Shown in pieces: positions 9,974 to 21,394 of a stretch of DNA of 37,629 bases. Under the pieces are notes generated by a model. It did no database searches. It saw nothing but the letters and a program-made list of their open reading frames with translations, and was not told the DNA's origin. The translations under genes were made by a program, and so were the position numbers. Each line of letters begins with the position of its first letter. Positions within the stretch are counted from its first letter, which is position 1. Source of the stretch: Pleurotus djamor (lineage: Eukaryota; Basidiomycota; Agaricomycetes; Agaricales; Pleurotaceae); NCBI GenBank assembly GCA_029747585.1, contig JAPEVF010000440.1, forward strand, positions 1 through 37,629. Reading direction: 5' to 3'.

Positions 9974-10627
9974 TAGGCTGGAGAGTTTGGTTAAGCGCCC
10001 TCTATGGGGAGCGACGAGATGCTCGCGTGGCTCTGATCGGCTTTGATCGAAAGTTTCAGCCAATCAAATCCCTCACTCTGATTATGTAATACTCTCGTTC
10101 AACTTTTGATTTTCGGCTTGAACTCACTTGGAACTCACTCTCGGCCATAAACCATTGCTTTATCCCTTCCCTGTGTATATTTAATATATCTGCCATGTAG
10201 CTTAAGCAGTGACTTGCGGTCGAATCAAAGCTCAAAGATAGTTTTTACACTCAATTTACACTAGAAGTTGGAGTTGGAATCGGATCCATGTTGAAATTCT
10301 TTGGGTCAATGACTTGGAAGGTCTCAAGCTGCGCTAAACATACTACCACTGGACTCCTCTTAGGCCTTTGACTGCTCTCTACGGATGCTCAACGGAACGG
10401 GAAGCAAATGACACCGAATTTTCTGCATCTGGGAGTGAAGCCCCTTTCAAGTTAACCCCCTTAGCATTCGTTACATCAGCAGAATTAAAATATTAACTAC
10501 TTATCCCGATCAACATCTCGTCGCTCCCCAGGCGGCGCTTGACCAAACTCTCCAGCCTGCCTATCGGCAAATCGCCATCCGCAGGTCAAAAAAGATTTCC
10601 CCCATAGGCAGGCTGGTTACCAGCCTA
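9974..10627. mobile_element. Non-autonomous DNA transposon (MITE-like), 654 bases
   Basis: The element begins TAGGCTGGAGAGTTTGGT and ends CCAGCCTA, flanked by the 9-base direct repeat ACGTTCAGC. The left inverted repeat (9974-10021) matches, with a few changes, the reverse complement of 10514-10563. Shared words include GAGAGTTTGGT, AAGCGCC and GGGGAGCGACGAGATG. The right side carries about 60 extra bases beyond that inner arm and ends in the palindrome AGGCTGG-TTA-CCAGCCT (10610-10626), so the outer terminal repeat is only about 8 bases. There is no transposase ORF; the interior is AT-richer and non-coding. A 9-base target duplication is typical of Mutator-like elements (8 would suggest hAT), but assignment to a superfamily is inference. 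Confidence 0.85.
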
Positions 10628-10636
10628 ACGTTCAGC
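10628..10636. repeat. Target-site duplication, right copy
   Basis: A second copy of ACGTTCAGC, directly adjoining the right end of the transposon. Confidence 0.85.
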
Positions 10637-10778
10637 GCTATACATCTGTATTGGGATGTATTCCAGTCGCCTCAAGCCTTCTCTCTGAATGCCTCTTGAG
10701 ACGATGTCACCCAAATCGATGAATTGCGCCAGAACAGATGAAGCTACATTATTTCTGACAGCAACATGTAACCACAGA

Positions 10779-13249
10779 TCATACTTTCGGGCGAAATTGC
10801 CCTCGGGAAAACGCGTACTGTACATGCCGTGGCATGGCGGCACCGTTCTCCTCATAGTGAAGACGGATGCCGCGGATATACACTAGCGGGTACACCCAAA
10901 GCGCGCACATGAGGCAAGTCACACTGACGGCGAAGATGATAATGCAAGAAAGCAGGGACCGAACGGTGAACTTTTGTGCCCGCCTAGCGGCATCGTGGTC
11001 GTGGGGTTGCGTCTCATCGAACTGGAAGCCTGGGGATGACTGAGGTTAGTACCTGACACACCTTCACGATCCTCAACATCACAGACTTACCACCAGGGAC
11101 AGTTTTATCACTCGCCCCGCACGGGTCTGGATTGCCTGTTGATTCAGCGGACTCTTGACTTGCAACGTCGGAGCAACTCACCGCTGAAAAATGAAATTGG
11201 TCCCACCACAAACTCGGGCTCATGGCTCTCCTCGTTGATACTCTTGGGGTCAGAGCCTTCCCCGTGTCTAGGGTAAGTGTCTCGTGGCGTCTGTCGTTCA
11301 TTCACTTCCTCATCGATTATAGGTCAGCGTAGCGGTTGGATAAAACCATGTCTCACCTTCAATTGATGATGTTGTCTCTATCTCTGAGATGATGACATCT
11401 TTCCCCTCGTGCGATACTAGATTATCTGTCAAGTTGATTCAGCAGGACTCTCAGATCTCAAGCCCTGCCAACGTCGGAACTCACCGCTGACGAATCCCTC
11501 TGATCCTACGCCATAGTCAGGCTCAGGAATGTCTTCGTTGCTACTTTCGTTGGCACCTCCTTCCCCGGATCCTGCTCGAATACCATCTTGTTGGGTCTGT
11601 CGTTTGTGCTCTTCTATACCGAAACTATATGGCACCCGACGGGCTGGTGAAACAAAAGCATGTCTTACCTTCAAGTGATGCTGCATCCGGTACGCTCCTC
11701 GCCTGCATAATCATCCCTCGAAGGTCTTTGACAGCCACGGTATTTCGGGATACCTGTTCTTGCATTGTTTCCGTTGACTTGCCAACTTGCTCTAATTTTC
11801 CTTCCACTGCTTCAAGACGTCTTGCTGAGTTGACATCACGCGTTTCTGGATATTTCGTCGAGTTAGCCAAGTATGGCACATGGACGTGGGATGAATCGGG
11901 CTCACCGTCAACCAGTGTCATCAATTCTGTCTCCACTTTGGAAATCCTCTCCCTCTCGGCGGTAGCGTCTGTTGATACCTTCTTTTCGACCTCTCCGACG
12001 CATTTTTCAACGTTTTGCACACGATCTCTGAGCTCGCCGAAACCTGTCACATTGATGTCATCTACTTGTTCCAGTTTCTCTTCCACTTTCCCAAGACGTT
12101 TCGCTAGGTCGATGCCATCTGTCATTAAGTATTCTGACAAGTTGGCTTAGCGTAGCTCGGGAACGTGAGGTGGATCACGCTCACCGTCAGCCAGTGTCCT
12201 CAAGCTAGTCTCCTCTTGGGAAATCAGTACCGCCTCCTCTTTCTCCCCAACAGGCTCTCCCTGTTCGACTCCGGTGATACGCCCTTCGATGACGTCCATA
12301 CGGTTTCTGACTTCATCGAAATTTGTCTGGATTGTGTCGTCTGTCTGACTGTCAGTGATTGTATATTCGAGGGATAGACTCGGCTGACCTTTGAGCAAGG
12401 CTTGTTTTATCTCTGCGGAAATTATCGCTCGCAGTGGATGGTCACGACCAGGAGATGGGCTAACGAGTACCGAATCTACAATCGTCTCCATCCGTGACAC
12501 TCGTTCTTCGGTTTCTTGAGCTTTTTGCGAAGGGTGCGTATTGTTCAAGGTATCCCCATCCGCTGGTACAAGGACCTTGTCCAGACGATTTTCCATGGTT
12601 TTTNATTCGCGTCTCGAAGCTTCGCATATGTTTTTGGATTTCATTACCTTTGAACATCGGTCACATACTCAGTCGGTGTTGCGTTACGCGTGGAAGGAAC
12701 ATACTATGACTGTTCATGCTTGACGATATCTCCTCGGATACGAATCTGAGCAAGTCTGCTTTCAGCTCTTCATGCATGGTCTTCATGGTATCACCAACAC
12801 GGTGTTCAATGTCTCCAACGTGTCTTGCCAGAGTACTCTGTAATTCATGAAGGCACTGAGCAAAGTATGCACACTGAATCGAGCAAATTAGCTACCTGGT
12901 GCGATTTCACATCCTTCATATCTTGGCCAATGGCGGTGACTGAGGTGCCTAGTTCTTCAGCGTTCTTCTCAACCTGCCCTATTTTTTCGTACGTTTCCTT
13001 TGAGTAGCGTTCAATGGTGTTTCTGTGTCCAGCAGTCAGCTATCCACCATTGCTTCTTGAGATCCTGAACGATGATCTTGCTCACCTCAAATTTGCCATG
13101 GAAGGCGTAGGGTTGTGATGGTGGCCCACGTTTCCAACGCCAACGCCGACGTGAACATCCCCAGACACTAGTAAGCCAGAGCCAGATCTTCATGTCAATC
13201 TGGGATACATCGCAAAGTGATACAACTCACTGTGAGTGTCTTCGGTCAT
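10779..13249 (-). CDS. Coiled-coil protein with C-terminal membrane anchor
   Basis: I read a chain of short minus-strand exons joined by GT...AG introns of 50-70 bases. The proposed start is MTEDTH at 13249 (uncertain). Then come long heptad-like helices such as IGQVEKNAEELG, VGDTMKTMHEELKADL, MENRLDKVLVP, KRLGKVEEKLEQVDD, RVQNVEKCVGEVEKKV and RRLEAVEGKLEQVGK. An acidic linker (GEGGANESSNEDIPEPD) precedes the last exon (11029-10779). That exon encodes RRAQKFTVRSLLS followed by a hydrophobic helix (CIIIFAVSVTCLMCALWVYP) and a tail of about 40 residues ending at TGA (10779-10781). Exons and their introns are duplicated in tandem. The N at 12604 splits two frames; without it the helix continues as FETRIKTMENRL. 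The topology suggests an organelle or nuclear-envelope tether, but no family is recognised. Confidence 0.6.
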
Positions 13250-13507
13250 TTCTTCTTCAGTTTGAATTGGTGGCAGTCGTGATGTATATCTAGAAAGAGA
13301 TCAGAGGGAGTGGCACTCATCCTTGACCTTGACCTTGAGTGGCTACGTGCGGAGACCGTAGATCTCCATATAGTTGTATTCCAGTGTCTGGAGTGGCTGG
13401 GAGCGTAGCTGTGTCCTTTCCTTGTGCCCTAGAACGTTGAACGATGAGCAAACGATGAGATTACACGTGGAGTGGAATCCACAGAAGCAAAGTACGAGCT
13501 CACTCGT

Positions 13508-13565
13508 CGTGCGTACGATGCATAGGGTGCGTATGTTGCGTAGGATGCGTAGGTATCGTTGGCGT
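13508..13565. repeat. Short tract related to the 9-base minisatellite
   Basis: Six or so copies of TGCGTA[GT]G-like words, the same unit type as at 8440-8625. Confidence 0.5.
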
Positions 13566-13909
13566 ATGACCTGCGCTGCCATGGCGGCCAGGCGGCCAGA
13601 TGATTGAGAGAATCATGATTCATACAGACGTAATAGGCAATGGATTACATCCACATTGGGAAATAATAGGCCAAGTCAGCCGTTTGCGTAGATCTATGTG
13701 CGGGTACATAGATAACATCCTTGTAAGATGTAAAGAAATGCTGCAGATATCCAAGGATGTACGTGTCATGTTTGGGACAAAAATGCGAAAACAATATTGA
13801 AAAAATGGCTAGGCAATATACGTAGCAAGCGGCGCAAAAAGTGAGGGTGAAATGCGTAGATGAGATGGGCCGAACAAGATGCGATCATTGAGGATACTAC
13901 CTGTGCCGT

Positions 13910-16801
13910 TTAGTAGGAGGGGGGGGCCGTGAACTCATCACGGCGTTGGTTTTTCCTCTTGTGACCGGGCGACTTTTGACGCGAGGTTGAGGCGTGAGAT
14001 GAGGAATCCTTTGTCCACTTCCTCGAAGAAAGTCGTGACCGACCACTGCTTCGACTCCGCTTTTGGCGGTCGACATCACTATCTACCTCCTCGTCATCGT
14101 CCTCGTCGCTGGAGGATAGGGAAACCTTTTGCCGCTTCCTCGAAGAAAGTCGTGATCGACCACTGCTTCGGCTCCGCTTTTGGCGGATGCGTGCCTCGTC
14201 GACATCACTGTCTGCCTCCTCCTCGGAAACCGTAACACGCCGCAGAGCTTTCGACAGCTTGCGCGGCGGCGGACTGGATATATCACAGTCGTCGTTGTCT
14301 GATTCCCGGGGTGGGGNCGCTTTCGTCCTCATCGTCGCACCCAAGGGTGGTTGACCTGTGAAGTCTTGACGATCGGCGTGGTACACTAGTTGTAGCCTTC
14401 CTTTCCACCTCGAAGCCCACCTCATCGTCTTCCTCCTCGCTAGCGCTCCTCTTGAAGTAGGTACTCTTCGTGGTGCGCTTCCTTGACTTCACATCTTGAT
14501 TGATCAATCTCCGTATTTTAGCCGCTCGGCCAAGCTCGTGTGTGACACCCTTTGGAGGACCTTGCAGACTCAAGAGTCCTTCCACTTCGTGATCAACACG
14601 ATAAGGTTTCTTGTAAACCCCGAAATTGTCTTGTTGCGCAAAGGGGGACCTAGGAGGACCCTCGCGATCCATCCACATTCGAGTGTTCGACATGTATAGT
14701 TGTTTTCCGCGTTTATACTGAGACAAAGGATGCGGAGGAGCGGATATAAGAATCGGAATCTGCCCACTCCGTAGCACTGCACAATGTGGTTAATGGATAT
14801 GAGTCTCTGAGTGATATAAATCACTTACGAGGGGATTCTGCGTCGCTAACCTTACGAAAAGTAGCTCCCAGAGAAGTATCTTTGGGAAGCACCTGAATCC
14901 AAGGTGTACAAATCTGTGCAGGGAAGCTACTTATGCCTCTTGCAGCAGATTTAAATGACTCCATTCCAGGGAAAGGAACTTCGTCGGGCAGATTGATCAT
15001 CTGACAATCATTCTCATACAGGGAGAAGGGGAGCGTGTGCCATGGAAGTTGGCCTGGTGGGAAGGCAAGACCAACCTTAGACGATCGAAGGAGGAGACGG
15101 TCTTTGATGATTTCTCGCTTCGCAATGACAGAGGCTCGAACACAACTCGCCAACTCAGCCTCATCCGGCCACCAATGGTGAAGACCCTGCTCGAGGGAGC
15201 CCCGGGGGGGCGACAATGAGCCCACCGAGATGGATTGCGTAAGCGCGGGTGCATGTGTCGTAGGCCGGGACCCAGCAGATTGTGATGCTTGTTTATCTGA
15301 GAGAAACTTCATAAACTCAGTCAGCATGGAGGCATCCAAGGTCGCGAAGATGTCGGCCATTTGGCGCAGTTGATGTCTTTGCATAGAGTTAGAGGAGGGT
15401 TCTGGATCGTCGTGGGTAGCCAATGGGTGCGCTGGTCCAGGGGTAGGGATTCGGGCGATGTGTGAGCTATCGAGACGGTGTTTGGAAGGGAAAGGGGGGA
15501 CAGGAAATTGACCACGGACTTGATCGCAGTCAGCTTGAGACCCAGCATCAGCGCCGCGGTGATGGTCGGAAGATACAACGGAGGGTTTACTGCAGGAGCC
15601 AGCGCACACAGGATCATGAATGGTGGGCAGCAGAGGCATGGGTTCCTCCACTAATCATATTTGAGTGAATACTGGAGAAGGGGGCAAAGACAATCAACTC
15701 ACACTTGTTTTCATCGGCGTCGAAGATTCCCTCGGACTGGTCATCGTGATTCGCGCCATCTCTCAACGAAACGTTCGAGGATGCACGGGTCTCATGCTCA
15801 CTGGCCTGTTCAACGCCAGTTTGTTGGTCTAATTCGCCAGCCACATCTCCTTCCTTTCGAGACTGTGACTCGGTATCACTGATGCCTTTCTCCAAAGGCC
15901 GATCGTCGTCACCGTCGCGATTTGTGGATGTAGGAAATTGACCACGGACTTGATCACAATCAGCTTGAGACCCAGCATCAGCGCCGCGGTGATGGTCGGA
16001 AGATACAACGGAGGGTTTACTGCAGGAGCCAGCGCACACAGGATCATGAATGGTGGGCGGCAGAGGCATGGGTTCCTCCACTAATCATATTTGAGTGAAT
16101 ACTGGAGAAGGGGGCAAAGACAATCAACTCACACTTGTTTTCATCGGCGTCGAAGATTCCCTCGGACTGGTCATCGTGATTCGCGCCATCTCTCAACGAA
16201 ACGTTCGAGGATGCACGGGTCTCATGCTCACTGGCCTGTTCAACGCCAGTTTGTTGGTCTAATTCGCCAGCCACATCTCCTTCCTTTCGAGACTGTGACT
16301 CGGTATCACTGATTCCTTGCTCCGAATTCTGATTTTCGCCACCATCACCATCTGTATATGATGCAGAAAAGTAGAATCAGGGCGACATGGGATTCTCTGG
16401 GACGGTGGTTTGCTTACCCAGTTCAACTTCAGCCTCGTCTTTGGCTAGCTCAGAATTTGACCTGGGCCGTTGGTATTGGGCCCGAGGTTCGGTATGGACA
16501 ATCCCTCCATCCGCTTCGGTAGGTCCGGTAACTGACGCGATTGAGCCACACTGACTTGATCAGAAGACGAGCTTACTTACAGCTCCATGGGCAAGAGTCC
16601 CACTCAATTTCGAGTTCAATGGTAGAGTTTGCATAATAGGGGGGTACGTGGATTTGATGAGTGGTAGATTGATATTGAGAGCCAGAATGAGAATGAAAGC
16701 GAGAAGATCTTCTTTGTAGCGTCAAGTCACGATGAAGAACCTTGGTGGAAGACAGATAAATCTTACTTAGGCTGATCATCGAGCTCGTCCGGCAGGGGCA
16801 T
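13910..16801 (-). CDS. Basic/acidic nuclear-type protein with duplicated exon, unknown function
   Basis: The start ATG at 16801 opens MPLPDELDDQPK; about six exons follow, joined by introns of about 50-70 bases. A Gln/His/acid-rich N-terminus leads into a segment of about 125 residues (KEGDVAGELDQQ, NVSLRDGANHDD, then EEPMPL..PTIHDPVCAG) that is present twice owing to a tandem DNA duplication. A middle region has LPWHTLPFSLYENDCQMINL followed by PDEVPFPGMESF. From memory, a similar 'LP..LY.N...N.PD.V.FPG' block is frequent in lineage-specific Agaricomycete proteins. The C-terminal third is Lys/Arg/Ser/Asp-rich, with two copies of RQKRSRSSGRSRLSSRK and acidic runs (SSSDEDDDEEVDSD), as in chromatin or RNA-associated proteins. 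The N at 14317 splits the frame; without it DDEDES continues as APPRESDNDD. Confidence 0.7.
15502..15881. repeat. Tandem exon duplication, copy 1
   Basis: This block recurs at 15932-16311 with a period of 430 bases and only about three differences seen (two near 15525, one at about 15629). It contains one complete 56-base intron and the coding sequence on both sides of it, so the duplication adds in-frame protein sequence. Confidence 0.9.
15932..16311. repeat. Tandem exon duplication, copy 2
   Basis: Partner of 15502-15881. The about 50 bases between the copies match a short stretch just beyond copy 2 only weakly (CACCGTCGC versus CACCATCAC), so the original unit may have been slightly longer. 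Confidence 0.9.
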
Positions 16802-17693
16802 TGAAATTGACGAAGACTGGATATTGTTCGGTGTAGATGACTGGGTAAGGCTGGTACTACGTGGGAGATATCGTGGTCACTTGCCAAGCTCAAGGTTCAA
16901 TTTGAATCAGTAGATAATACTAGATTCCCCAAGCTCGTGACCGCGTTTCTAGCGTGGGACTTGCTGATACACATGCCAGGAGGAATACAGCCATGTTTGG
17001 AAAAGAACGTTAGGGTCCGGCTGCAACCTAAGTACTCTAGTGGTATACTACTGAGACGTGTCTGCCAATTACCAACCCTGAGGGAAAGTTTGGGCAAAGT
17101 AAGTACTTGTGAGTGTGGGCCACCGCGGGGCGTGGCATGTACCGGCCCGTGATGTGACCTATCTTCGTTCTCGAAGACAATGATCGCACACAATCGCGCC
17201 TGGTTGTCGTCGAGTTTGAGAGAACAAGTCTATTAGTCTATATAGCTTACTGGTAAGTCATCGACGCCCGCGCTACGCTAAAAACAACTAAAAGTGTGGT
17301 GAAATGATTCAGAAATCCGTAACCCGCATAAAAGTTTCCGTAGCTACAACGGTGGCCAGGGACATCCTGATCTGATTTTCCGATTTTCAAACCAAGCACT
17401 GTGCTTGGACCTAAAACATTGTTAGTGCCTGTCGTTCTCCCAGAAAGTTGAGGTATGGCACCCAATGCAAACACACCCAAGCCATCAATTACCTCGCCCG
17501 GCTCTCCATTGTATGGCTATGGCCGTCTACATTGATACGACGTGCTTGGCGCGAGTTATTACCTCCAGTCCCTTCGCGTGTCGAATCCTAGACCCTGGAA
17601 AACACAAAAAGGGGGAAAGCTCGAAGAGAATAAGGCGGACACAGTGGGCATTGCTCAGGCCAAGACCTACGGCGTCAACGGAGCGGCTGTACT
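16802..17693. other. Gap without a supported gene
   Basis: A minus-strand ORF at 17247-17480 ends in a hydrophobic stretch but has no recognisable domain or splice partner. At about 16983 the words AATACAGCCAT and TTTGGA resemble the left half of the hairpin repeat H. Nothing else is supported. Confidence 0.4.
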
Positions 17694-19219
17694 CTAGTGG
17701 CACCTCAGGCTCTTAGAACCAGCACGCACGTAACGCTCGAATTTGCCTCGCGCGTCGGGGTAGGAAGGGATGAGGTGTACGGGTGGGTGGTGGAGGGTGC
17801 GGAGGACGTCAGCGGAGGGAGTTGGTGTTAGTGTTGAGGGGTTACTTGCGAGTTCGAGGATTTGGCGACGAGTGGGGGTGAAGATGGCGAGACCAATACG
17901 AAGGAGGAAGGGGATCCCTACGGAAAGTTAGGTAAGGATGGTAGTTGAGAAGGAGAGTTTGAAGACTACCTTCGAATAAGAAGACGCCCCAGATGCGTTG
18001 AAGGTACGCAGAGGGGAACAAACTCACGAAGACGGACAAGAACCTTCAAAAAGCGGGCACGAACGCGCAGATGAGAATGTCGAAATCGTGAGAGAAGAAC
18101 AGTGAGTGTACCAGTAATCACAGATCATTAGAACATTGATCCCCATCGCCGTCCTTCGCCACCGTTAGGTCGTTACTCTCAATTGCCTTGGCGAAGAGCA
18201 TCGCATCGACCTCCTTCTGCATTGTGGTCATCGCAGAGAAGTACGGTCGTAGGTAGGAATCCATTAGGAAAACGAAGACCCAGAAGCCATCTGGCTCGGG
18301 GGCGTTCGAGAGGAGATTACGCGCGATGTGAGTAAGACCTAGCATAGGATACCAAAAGGCATAAGCACAATGAGTATCACAAGGACAAAGAGAAGAGACA
18401 CTCACCGCGGCTGTACTTGACATCTGGCACCATGGCCAGTTACGACTGCATAACCATGATCATGCTCTCCTGCGTACTGACCTCCACCCCAGACTCCTTC
18501 ACATCCTTCTCAATCTCCTCGACCTCCCCATTCTTTCCAACAATTCACCCTTTATTACCCTCTACAATCCTTTCAAAAGATGAGGGTCAGCCATTTGAGT
18601 TCGCGTTGACGGTGTGACTCGATGGTTGACGCAGATTCGAACGTCTGAGGAGCTGAGGACAGCTTGGATGGTGTCATCATGGATGCAGGTAGTTGCAAAG
18701 AAGCAGGTGGCGGAGGCGTATGTGGCCAACGAAAATCCCCAACGCTAGTTTAGCGTTGACAGACGACGTGTACGACATCGCAGGGCTATCAGCCCCAACA
18801 ACCCACCGCCACCAATAGCACCTCCATCTACTGACATACCATCCCTATCCCTTCTAGCAAACGAGTCCTCGCTTGAAGCTCGGTCGAAGCAGCTCAAACT
18901 CCACACCCCCAACCAGAGTCATCTCGAATTCAGGTTCACCGTGTATGGATGAAGAAGCATCAACAGAGCTGGCCGCGATGCTGACCATGTCGTCTCGCTG
19001 CTTGCTTTGTTTGCGATGGAGGTTGGGGAGGGACAGCTTCGAACGGAGGGATGATTGGCGTGTAACATGTGAAGGTGATTGTGGCGGTGGTTGCGGTGTA
19101 TTCGGTACTGTGGCAGATGACAGGGCGGACCGACACGAGAAGAGGAATCCAACGACGTTCGTGTGGTACTTGTACTCGAGCGACCGATAGAAACGTCGTG
19201 GTGGTGCGTTGGTAGCCAT
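17694..19219 (-). pseudogene. TBC-domain (Rab GTPase-activating) gene, decayed
   Basis: The 5' part starts MATNAPPRRFYRSLEYKY at 19219, followed by TNVVGFLF and a Ser/Pro-rich linker. Near 18600 comes SHRQRELKWLTLI. After this, stops break every frame until MVPDVKYSRG at about 18420. Then LTHIARNLLSNAPEPDGFW and VFVFLMDSYLRPYFS follow after a splice, and AYLQRIWGVFLFEG with IPFLLRIGLAIFTPTRRQIL form the end of a TBC domain, which normally stimulates GTP hydrolysis by Rab proteins in vesicle traffic. The first half of the TBC domain, which carries the arginine finger, is not recognisable. The frame also shifts after FELLRPSFK near 18872. I therefore call it a pseudogene, though sequencing errors could account for part of this. 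Confidence 0.65.
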
Positions 19220-21394
19220 CCCGATCCCCAAACACTATATGCAAGCACTCGAAGTGTCAAGGTAGACATATAAGCGCATTGAGAGGAAAGATATGGCCTA
19301 GATATTTCTTTCATCAGTGCGTTCCGAGGGCTTATTGAGAGGATTTAAGGTTAGGAACAGTTTGGGCGTGGAGAATGGAAGTCGCGAGATGAGGGATTGG
19401 GGAAGCGAGAAGCAGGTTTAGTCGTCGACTGGTAAACGTGCTTATGGCTCAGAAACGTGTGGGTACAGTTTCGGATGGCGAGCGTTTCGTTCTCTTTTTG
19501 GTTATTCGCATAATACATTTTCGTGGATCTTGGGAGCTAAACACGAAATACGGACACAAGTGAGGCGGGCGGAGGTGGTTGATGGCTCGCGTGTCAAGGA
19601 CGAACCGTAGCCTTCCATAAACTTGGTCCAGAGGTCTCTCACATCATACGAACCGGGGACGGAAGCGATCGTAGGGTCTAGATGCGTGGCAATTTTGGGG
19701 CTAGGTGCTCCTGAGTAAAATCTGAACAAGTGGACGATTAATCTCAATTTAGACGATGATAAACGGATGGAAATGGCTTACCATTGACTCTGCCAGCGAT
19801 CTGGACCATTCCCTCAAGCGTGCGTGGCAGAAACAAAGATCCTACCCCGGGTGGTGGTGAAATGACAATCTAGCAAGATATGAATTAAACGGTCGGGACA
19901 CATGATGAATTGACTGACTGGTGATCCTGTAAGACTAATAGATCGATTCTTCGGCGATAAATACGTGCGCTCGAGCTTGGGAAGCGGTTCCACGCGACGA
20001 AGAGGGTGCTAGATGAGGCTTTGAAAACGAATACCGAAGGTTTAAAAACCAGGTCACAGACGCACCAGTAATGCCGTAACATGGGCAAATCAAGGGCTAC
20101 CAGCGAAACGTCGAATTACCTTGGTTATTCAAAGTTTTCGGATCGGCGCGGAAGTGATTTCGATCTAGCACGGTGCAGTCAGCCTATCATAACCTTGGGT
20201 ATAGATTATATTACCTCGTACCTTTGAGGTACACTCATTTGCAGCGGGTCGCATTCCCTTCCTATGGAGAAATCGAGATTTTGGTGTCAGGGATGAGAAA
20301 CAAGTTTCCTGGTCAAGATCATCGTGCCAGCTCTCGTAAACCATATACGAGACTATCCAGGGACGTACCGTACTAGGGCTATGCGTGGACTTGATGAGTG
20401 TTTCGTGCTGGATGAAGAATCCGATGTTTCTGTGTTTCTCGGGGTAAACAGCCATTTTCGTCACTGAACGCTCAGGCATTCATGTCAGCTCATTGTAGAT
20501 CTCAAGAACGATGAATGTAGGACTTACCCTCAAGGTCCCGACCGCTTTTAACCGCTCTCTTGCGCTCCCGGGATGGAAAGAAAGATTTTAGACAGGGAGA
20601 GGGAAAACTTTGATGTCCTCAGGCTTGTTGAAGTGGTGCCCTTTCCCGCGGGGAGGAGACTTCTCGTTTGAAGATCTAGGGCTGCTTTTGAGGTCCTCGA
20701 GACCACAGACATTCCCTAACGGACCTACACGCCCATAGGTAAGTCTTCGAGCAGCCGAATTAATGACTTTAGACTTACCTTTCATCTTATTTCTCACAGC
20801 TGTACATACCTAGATCGCCGAAAGGAGATTCCACGCTTGGGGAAGATAGATGCATAGGATAAGCTATACGTGTATATTTCTTTCTAGTGATGTACTGACA
20901 AGAGGTGTAGTACAGGGAAGAATGCAAGACTGCTTGGGGGATAAGTATGTACAGGGAGGAGAACATACCAACAACATACCGACCAAGGTCAAAACACAGG
21001 ACAATCCCCACATTAGGTGGGTAAACTGTTATCTAGATGTAATGAACCTGTGAGTAAGTGTCCCCGAAGATATGAAGCAATCTAAACCGACCTTTGTGTT
21101 TTCCTGCCGCAGCCACTTTCACACAGATCCCTCGTTCCTCGACAAACCGAGCCCAACGCCCACGCGACAAGTGACCAACACACTAGTGTACCCGACCCCA
21201 CCTTACTCCATCGGTACGTCGGTCTGCTCTCCTGTCTTGACCTATCCCGCTCATTATTGCCGGATTTTTGCAGATTATTCGAAACGGCGCAGACAACGTC
21301 CAAGAGTCGGCTACACGTGCCTGTGGAGTATAGTAAGTCAATTATCGACTTTCTAGAGCAGAAGAGCTTGATGAAAACGAACCGCTTTTGATTT
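19220..21394. other. Gap with unassigned ORF fragments
   Basis: Several minus-strand frames look partly natural. At 20588-20797 there is RLTYGRVGPLGNVCGLEDL, at about 20400-20479 TKMAVYPEKHRNIGFFIQHE, and at about 19600-19700 SVPGSYDVRDLWTKFMEGYG. GT and AG signals between them would allow one multi-exon gene, but I could not join them in frame and I recognise no domain. A gene or pseudogene of unknown function probably lies here. Confidence 0.3.

Noticed and set aside
10625..10855. Minus ORF considered as the true C-terminus of the coiled-coil gene
   Set aside because: The competing frame carries a clear membrane helix and its own stop at 10779, and no intron of usable size joins the two frames. 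It is kept only as an observation.
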